This document shows, piece after piece, positions 7,601 through 12,458 of a DNA stretch of 12,458 bases (position 1 is its first letter; each line of letters opens with the position of its first letter). The stretch comes from Ganoderma boninense (taxonomy: Eukaryota > Basidiomycota > Agaricomycetes > Polyporales > Polyporaceae). The notes beneath the pieces are model-generated. The model did not search any database. It saw nothing but the letters and a program-made list of their open reading frames with translations, and was not told the DNA's origin. A program made the position numbers and the translations under genes. The stretch is from NCBI GenBank assembly GCA_002900995.3, contig PJEW03000068.1, positions 1-12,458 on the forward strand. Direction: 5' to 3'.

Positions 7601-10600
7601 CTAATACCCCTGGTTCGCAAACGCAGACGGGAAGTGGATCATGGGGTCGCGCATCGCCTGCAGAAACTCAGACGAGAACTGCTGCGTCGTGAAGGTGAAG
7701 TCCTGCGACGGCATCCCCGAGATCTCCGGTCCCCCAGAGCGTGACTCGACCATCTCCGCGCTCCTCGCACTGCCGTCGTCTGTGTGCCTGGCGGAGGCCA
7801 TAGCGCGGCTGGCGGAGACGTCTGGCTGGCTCTCGAGCACAGGCCACCACGAGTCGTATCCGGGCATGTACCCAACGTACGCGGCGCTATGGGCGGCAGC
7901 GTCGCGTTGCAGCCCCGGGGCGTAAACATGCGACTGCTGGAGGTGCGACTGCCCATTGTGCACGGGCGGCTGGTAGGGAGCAGGGATGCCCATGGCAGTC
8001 GAGATAATTGCCATGCCTCGTGGTGGCGGAGGAAAACTTATGTCGTCGAAGGCGGCCTCCGCCGACCGTTTCTGACGCGTTGAACCCTCGATGGGTCTCC
8101 TCGGTGGCAGGTTGAGCGTCCGATCGACTTGGACCTTGGCGTTTTGCACCAGGTCACGCACGCGGTAGGCGGTTATCCACGTTTGCTGAAAAGGAGTGTA
8201 CGATGTGAGCCGGCAGCGCTTCTGGTGAAGCGGGATGAAGGACGAACCTCCATGCCTGCTAGAGCATTGATAAGCTTTTGAAGTGCGACGCTAGCCTGTG
8301 TGTCCATTGGCTTGTACCTCACTGCACGTCCAGTCAGCCACTGCGGCGTCTCACGAGCAAGGCAAGTCCATACATGTGACGACGCATAGTATACTAACAA
8401 ATGAAGTATCAGCCAATAAGTTCGCGTGGCTGCCGCTGAGAAAGACGTACCCTGCTGCCTGCAGACAGTTGGATAGGAAGGGTGGCGCCCATTTCATGTC
8501 ATACGTTTCCTGATACAGCATCGCTGTATTTACCCGATCAGCTCCGCAAGACGGTACCACTGGTCGACAAGTACGCACCGAACGAGGCGATCTGATGTGC
8601 GGCGCTCTGGCAGATGTCGAACGACTCCCATGGGACCGGATCAGGGTCGAGCGAAGGTGAACCAGCCCGCGCCAGACTATTAGAAGGTGGACGCCGTCAA
8701 CGTTGACGAGATCGTATGCCCCGTCAGCTACGAACTTACTCTGAGCCTTTTGGGATGCTGTGGCGAAAACTCAATCGACCAGAACACAGAAATGGAAACC
8801 GCTAAGGACGCACAACGGTCTATGCGTAAGTAGAACGATAGCCCAATACTGAATGTGCATGGCGAGGATGTGCGGCGCGGGACAGGGCCGGCTGCTCGGG
8901 AAGTTGTATCTGAGGTAATCAGGGAGGTCGAGCAACCATTGCGCAAGGCGATGACAGAGTTGTTCTCGCAGTGTTCGGCTCGGGAGGACGTTCGCCCGCG
9001 ACACGCGATAAATCTTCGCCAGCACTTCGCCAGCGATGATATCTAAGGACGTAAATGTCCCCGTCTGTGAGCTCGGTTTGGATCGAAGGGTGAGGCTTAG
9101 AAGGGCTTACAGAGCGACGAGAGGTAGCGGAAGTAGCTGACGTACATGGCCGGGATTGGTGTGAAACGGCTACAGAGGGGATCGGGAGGGCAGGGTTGCC
9201 ACACCTTCTCGAGGTCGTCCTGAATAGTACGTCTATGGTCAGGAGCGTCGGTCGCTTTGGGGACCATGTAAAGACATACTGGTGGGATATCCAGCAAAGG
9301 AGTCGAGAAGTCGTCTTCGTGGATTCCAATGGTCCGGCCCAGAAACAACGCTGAGAATCTAATGCATGATACCGGTCAAGAAAGGCACGCTCGAGGGGAT
9401 GAGTGGAACGTGAATCTTACTTGTCGGCAAGGCAACACGCCCACCAGATCCGCTTCCGGATCGTTTTCTCCTTCTCAGTGAACAACTCGCGGCCGTTATG
9501 TGTCCATTTGTCGGGATTTCGGTTCAGGCCAAGATCCAATGCCTACCGTGAGGATGAGCACGTATGCATGCGACCGCCGTCAGAAGAAACCTACCATTCG
9601 GGTAGCCATGCCTAAACGCCCCCTCGATAAGCTCCATGTAACTCATTACGGCTTACAGTGAGTGACCCACCAATATGTAACCACCCTTCTTCTAAGCTTC
9701 CTGTGATTGTGATTGGTCAACAATAGGGTCGAGCATATCAGGCTGACAAAACATACCGGCACCGAACTCGCGTATCCCGAGCAGAATCAACGCCTGAACA
9801 GTCGACGAGCGACTCTCGTGGTAGATGGTGTCCAAGATCGTCCGAGCTTGTTTGGTGTAAACGCCCGCGGGGTCGACATCGTGCCCCGCTCTGCCATCAC
9901 GCGGGTCGAGATGACTTGCTGCATACGCGAACATGGAGAGGAGCAAAAGCTTGGACAGCCTCTGTGGCCGCTCCGGTCGAACATCTTCCTCTGTTCCCAT
10001 TGCACGGTCATCGCTTTCGGGATCTCGGTAACTTCGTGACAGGATGGTGATCAGTGATTGAATCTGGTTCCTCACCTGAGACATATAGACCTTACCCGTA
10101 TTTCCTGGGCAATCGGAGAATTCAGCCTTGGGACCAGTTCACAGTAAAGGGATCAAGAACGCACTGAGCATTATACTGCGCCATGAAAGACTCTTCATCG
10201 AGCACGGGCACCGCTGGATTCGCATACGTGAAGAAGACTTGGATCAGGTAATCTTGAACATGGACGGGAGGCAGATGGATGTTCTGGACTGCTTGTGAAC
10301 GAGACAGAGAATCGCTTCCGCCGGGACCACTTGGTGGACCCGGCCAAATATTGGCCATAGGGAAGCGCCTGCAAGACCACGACAAAATGTCGATACCCAG
10401 AATGCTTTCGAGGAACCCAAGTACTGACCAGATGCCCTTTGAGTGTCTCTCGTCGCTGCGCTCCGTCAGTGCAAGGAGTTGCAGTCCGGCGGAGTTCCCG
10501 TGGTAACGAACCTTCCCAGAGGTGTCAGCGTCACCGACGCCGATTATGTGAGTGACCTATACTTGCCTCCCTGTTCTCGTCTATGGAGAGGTTCCCGAAT

Positions 10601-11866
10601 GCATTCGCGCAGTCATCCAGATCGTCGCTATCTGCATCTTCATCTGAATTCAAAAGGAAGGCGGGGCGCAATCAGGCGAATATCCCAGAGGTACCTCGCG
10701 GTATAGAGACGCACCGTGCTGGGACAGCGGCACGGATAGCCGAGCGCGTACTGAGCCTCCCGACGAAGAAGTATCGTCAAGTCGTCTCCTGTTCTCCGGC
10801 GGGCTCTCAGTCGTAGTCGTCCTCACCCCATCGGTTGCTGAGACTCGCCGAGCGTGGGCTCAGGGACTGCCTGGCGGACGGGGTGGCAGTAATGTCTGGA
10901 AGGAGAGTCGGTCCTGCATGCGAAGCGGGACGCGTTGTCTGGATCTTAGAGGGTCGCAAACTGGAGTTTTAGCAACAACCCGAACAACGCTGGCAGTGAA
11001 AGCCGGTCATATAAGTGCTCTAAAGTCTGTTCAATGACGAATCGATGACGTTCTCGCCGGCGTCGCCCGCGACTCGCGGCGGGAGCGGGTGGCTGCTGTC
11101 TTTGGTTTGTTCTGTGACGATGGACGAGAAGAAGTTATCTTGGTGTGTCTATCGACCGCTTCTCGCGGCCCGTCTTTCCCTGGAATCAACCGGAAGAAAG
11201 AAAGTGAGACGGCGCCATATGAGGGGGTTATGCGGAAATAAGACAAAGGGCCGCCGTCGACCCGTCTCGAGAATGTACCCGGCGAAGCTCGCTCCTGGCC
11301 AGCTCCTCAACAATCGACTGCGCGCGGCGGCCGCCGAGGACATAATCGCGGCCAGCCACGCTCTACTTGGTGTAATCGGTGTTCAAGGGCTTGGTGTAGC
11401 CCTTAGGGGGTCCTCTCCGGAAACTGGGCCGCTGCAGCAAGATAGAGTCTAAGCCAATGCAACAGGGACATCCATAGTAACAAAAACACCCATACGGTGT
11501 ACGTGCAATTCTTTCATAGAACGCGATACAATACAAGGGGTGTAATTCAGCTCCCGTGGCGGGCGTGAGACACGCAAGCGCAACTCACCTGCCCCGGTCC
11601 GACGCGCACGACTTGCACGGGTCGCCCTCGTCTCGGGCGCGGACCTCGCATTTGCTCTTCGACTCCTGCATCGTGTCGCAAGCTGCGTGCTCCCCCCCCC
11701 CCCCTCCAATGTAACGGCGAAAAGAAAAATAAAGGACAAGGTGCGACCGACCTTTCGCGATCCTCTGCGTCTTCCCCTGGCCCGACGGGCCCGCAGCGGC
11801 GCCGTCATCATCAGATCCGGTCGCGAGATCCTTGCCATGCGGGCGGATTCGGCTTCGCGAAGCCAT
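7601..11866 (-). CDS. Zn2Cys6 fungal transcription factor with Fungal_trans domain; N-terminal third damaged
   Basis: From 10511 down to the stop at 7601, 15 exons and 14 introns (52-68 nt) give 694 residues with every junction in phase. Introns: 10164-10105, 10095-10032, 9756-9701, 9670-9612, 9594-9543, 9420-9359, 9279-9220, 9110-9043, 8813-8758, 8739-8677, 8578-8524, 8450-8394, 8373-8322, 8247-8186. Family hallmarks appear in order: VHVQDYLIQVFFTYANPAVP, SKLLLLSMFAYAASH, STVQALILLGIREFG, SLEEGWLHIG, DLGLNRNPDKW, IRKRIWWACCLADK, GIHEDDFSTPL, YRVSR, HILAMHIQYWAIVLLTHRP, SFDICQSAAHQIASF and PMDTQASVALQKLINALAG. This is the Fungal_trans (middle homology) region followed by a polar tail. The N-terminus starts at ATG 11866 (MASRSRIRPHGKD) and leads to a zinc-cluster exon, but frames break between 11435 and 10512. 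The protein would act in the nucleus. Targets are unknown; similar basidiomycete genes are often loosely named after XlnR. Confidence 0.8.
10512..11435 (-). pseudogene. frameshift-ridden N-terminal linker of the transcription factor
   Basis: Recognisable family segments lie in order but in changing frames: GPVS (about 11430), RRGPPKGYT (about 11418-11394), ALEHRLHQVE (about 11390-11361), AAIMSS (about 11355-11335), RRAQSIVEELARSEL (about 11329-11285), RVDGGPL (about 11264-11244), KRSIDTP (about 11160), DNFFSSIVTEQ (from 11139), LEHLYDRLSLPALFG (from about 11023), PDITATPSARQS (about 10899), ESPPENRRRLDD (from 10808), and NSDEDADSDDLDD (from about 10650), followed by a 51-nt intron 10562-10512 whose phases do not match. 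GPPKGY followed by a short helix with E-x-R-L-x-x-x-E is a known feature just after the zinc cluster in these proteins. The gaps between segments are only a few bases, so introns cannot explain them. Confidence 0.65.
11589..11682 (-). CDS. zinc-cluster exon with the second cysteine replaced by Met
   Basis: This exon follows exon 1 (11866-11752, ending AKTQ-like basic sequence then IAK) across a 69-nt intron with a weak GTCGGT donor, and ends at a GTGAGT donor (11588). It encodes ACDTMQESKSKCEV and later DPCKSCASDRG. In the family, the pattern is C-x2-C-x6-C-x5-12-C-x2-C-x6-8-C. Here cysteines 1 (11680-11678), 3 (11650-11648), 4 (11617-11615) and 5 (11608-11606) are at the right spacing, but position 2 is Met (11671-11669). 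A TGC sits one base out of frame at 11670-11668, followed by AGG AGT CG, that is C-R-S-R. So one inserted base before it and one missing base about 10 nt later would explain the change. Cysteine 6 would be in the next exon and is not clearly seen. Confidence 0.65.
11692..11704. repeat. homopolymer run of 13 C
   Basis: It lies within the proposed intron between exon 1 and the zinc-cluster exon (G-run on the gene strand, just before the acceptor). Such runs are prone to length error in sequencing and replication. Confidence 0.9.
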
Positions 11867-12415
11867 CCTGCCCCGTAGCAATCAACCTCCTTGCGCCTCC
11901 GTGACCGTGCACGAGTGGTTTCAAGGTCAAGGATAGGGGAGTGAGGGGGAAACGCGCGGTCGAGTCAAAAGGTGCGGGAACGCTCCGCGGCGGGAAGAGG
12001 TAGTGAGCGGAGCGAGTCTCAAGTTGCGTCCAGACGCCGCGATCTATCGATCGGCGAGCCTACCGACGTGCAGAGTGCGAGTTGTAGGTCCACGGCGGTC
12101 CACAGGCAAGGCCGAATCCGCAGAGGCTCGCGGCTTGAGTTGGCGCGATGCCCCTGCCTCGTTGCCCGAGGAGGACGTCGGGATCGGATGGCGTCCCCGA
12201 GCAAGCTCCACGTGCCGTGTCAAGTCGATAAGGAATGCGATCAGCGAGGAAAGTAGCGCGGTCGCCAGCGGGTTGGGCGACGCCTTCGACTTGCCGTGCC
12301 CAGACTGAGAGACAGCAGAGCGAAGTGGACGTCGAGGAGAGAACGGAGCCACAGGCGTTACGTGGTCTGTGCACCAAAGTCGCGCCATAAAACTTAGAGC
12401 ACGGGCGCTTTAAAC
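11867..12415. other. upstream region of the transcription factor gene, possibly a divergent promoter
   Basis: About 550 bp between the - strand start at 11866 and a possible + strand start at 12416. Open frames exist on both strands at about 12000-12390, including one - strand frame from a true ATG at 12388 (114 codons with a hydrophobic LLSSLIAFLIDL), but none is clearly coding, since GC-rich sequence here stays open in several frames. A GC-rich motif, GTGAGCGGAGCGAGTCTC, lies at 12003-12020. Confidence 0.4.
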
Positions 12416-12458
12416 ATGGAGAGCACCAAGCCCGGCCAACCGAGACCCTGGAGCAAGG
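12416..12458 (+). CDS. possible 5' end of a divergent gene (truncated by the window)
   Basis: ATG at 12416 in the favourable context AAACATGG begins an open frame (MESTKPGQPRPWSK) to the end of the window. A TATA-like CATAAAA lies about 25-30 bp upstream (12386-12392). Fourteen codons are too few to judge. Confidence 0.25.
   Translation, partial: MESTKPGQPRPWSK

Noticed and set aside
12044..12388. 114-codon - strand frame with true ATG upstream of the transcription factor
   Set aside because: The + strand is equally open and the composition is Arg/Ala/Ser/Pro-rich; there is no supporting splice or family signal.
1..12458. CRISPR array, bacterial operon or rRNA
   Set aside because: There is no regular repeat-spacer array and no Shine-Dalgarno-led gene string; the many GT-AG introns show a eukaryotic (fungal) sequence.

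Overview
The window reads as a gene-bearing stretch of a basidiomycete (Agaricomycete-type) fungal chromosome. This is inferred from high-GC coding sequence, many short 50-70 nt GT-AG introns, a fungal Zn2Cys6/Fungal_trans transcription factor built from very many small exons, and a fungal kinase-like gene with HGD and DFD-W motifs. No organism can be named from the sequence alone.

Layout. 1-279 is the 3' end of an unrecognised + strand gene. 377-724 is a coding-like fragment with no start. 725-1606 is AT-richer and apparently gene-free. 1672-3033 is a spliced + strand gene interrupted by a 768-bp inverted-repeat element (2009-2776) that is flanked by perfect 8-bp direct repeats (CCTTGACC). 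Removing the element with one repeat copy restores an exon that ends at a consensus GTGAGT donor, in phase with a downstream exon. 3034-3895 is GC-rich and full of fold-back sequence. 3896-5371 is a two-exon kinase-like gene (+) whose first exon is unclear. 5372-5926 has conflicting coding-like frames on both strands. 5927-6833 is a three-exon gene (-) for a single-pass membrane protein. 6834-7600 holds the 3' flank of the next gene and no confident gene. 7601-11866 is a large intron-dense Zn2Cys6 transcription factor gene (-). 11867-12415 is an upstream, possibly divergent promoter region, with a possible + strand start at 12416.

The most notable observations are two. First, the transposon-like insertion sits precisely inside an exon. 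Second, the transcription factor is split in condition: its last 694 codons (15 exons, 14 introns) splice in phase without any lesion, while its N-terminal third carries about ten frame changes, and a compensated pair of indels removes the second zinc-binding cysteine. That is either selective decay of the DNA-binding part or a local sequence-quality problem. No obvious pathway links the genes; they look like ordinary neighbours in a region that has been disturbed by mobile DNA.
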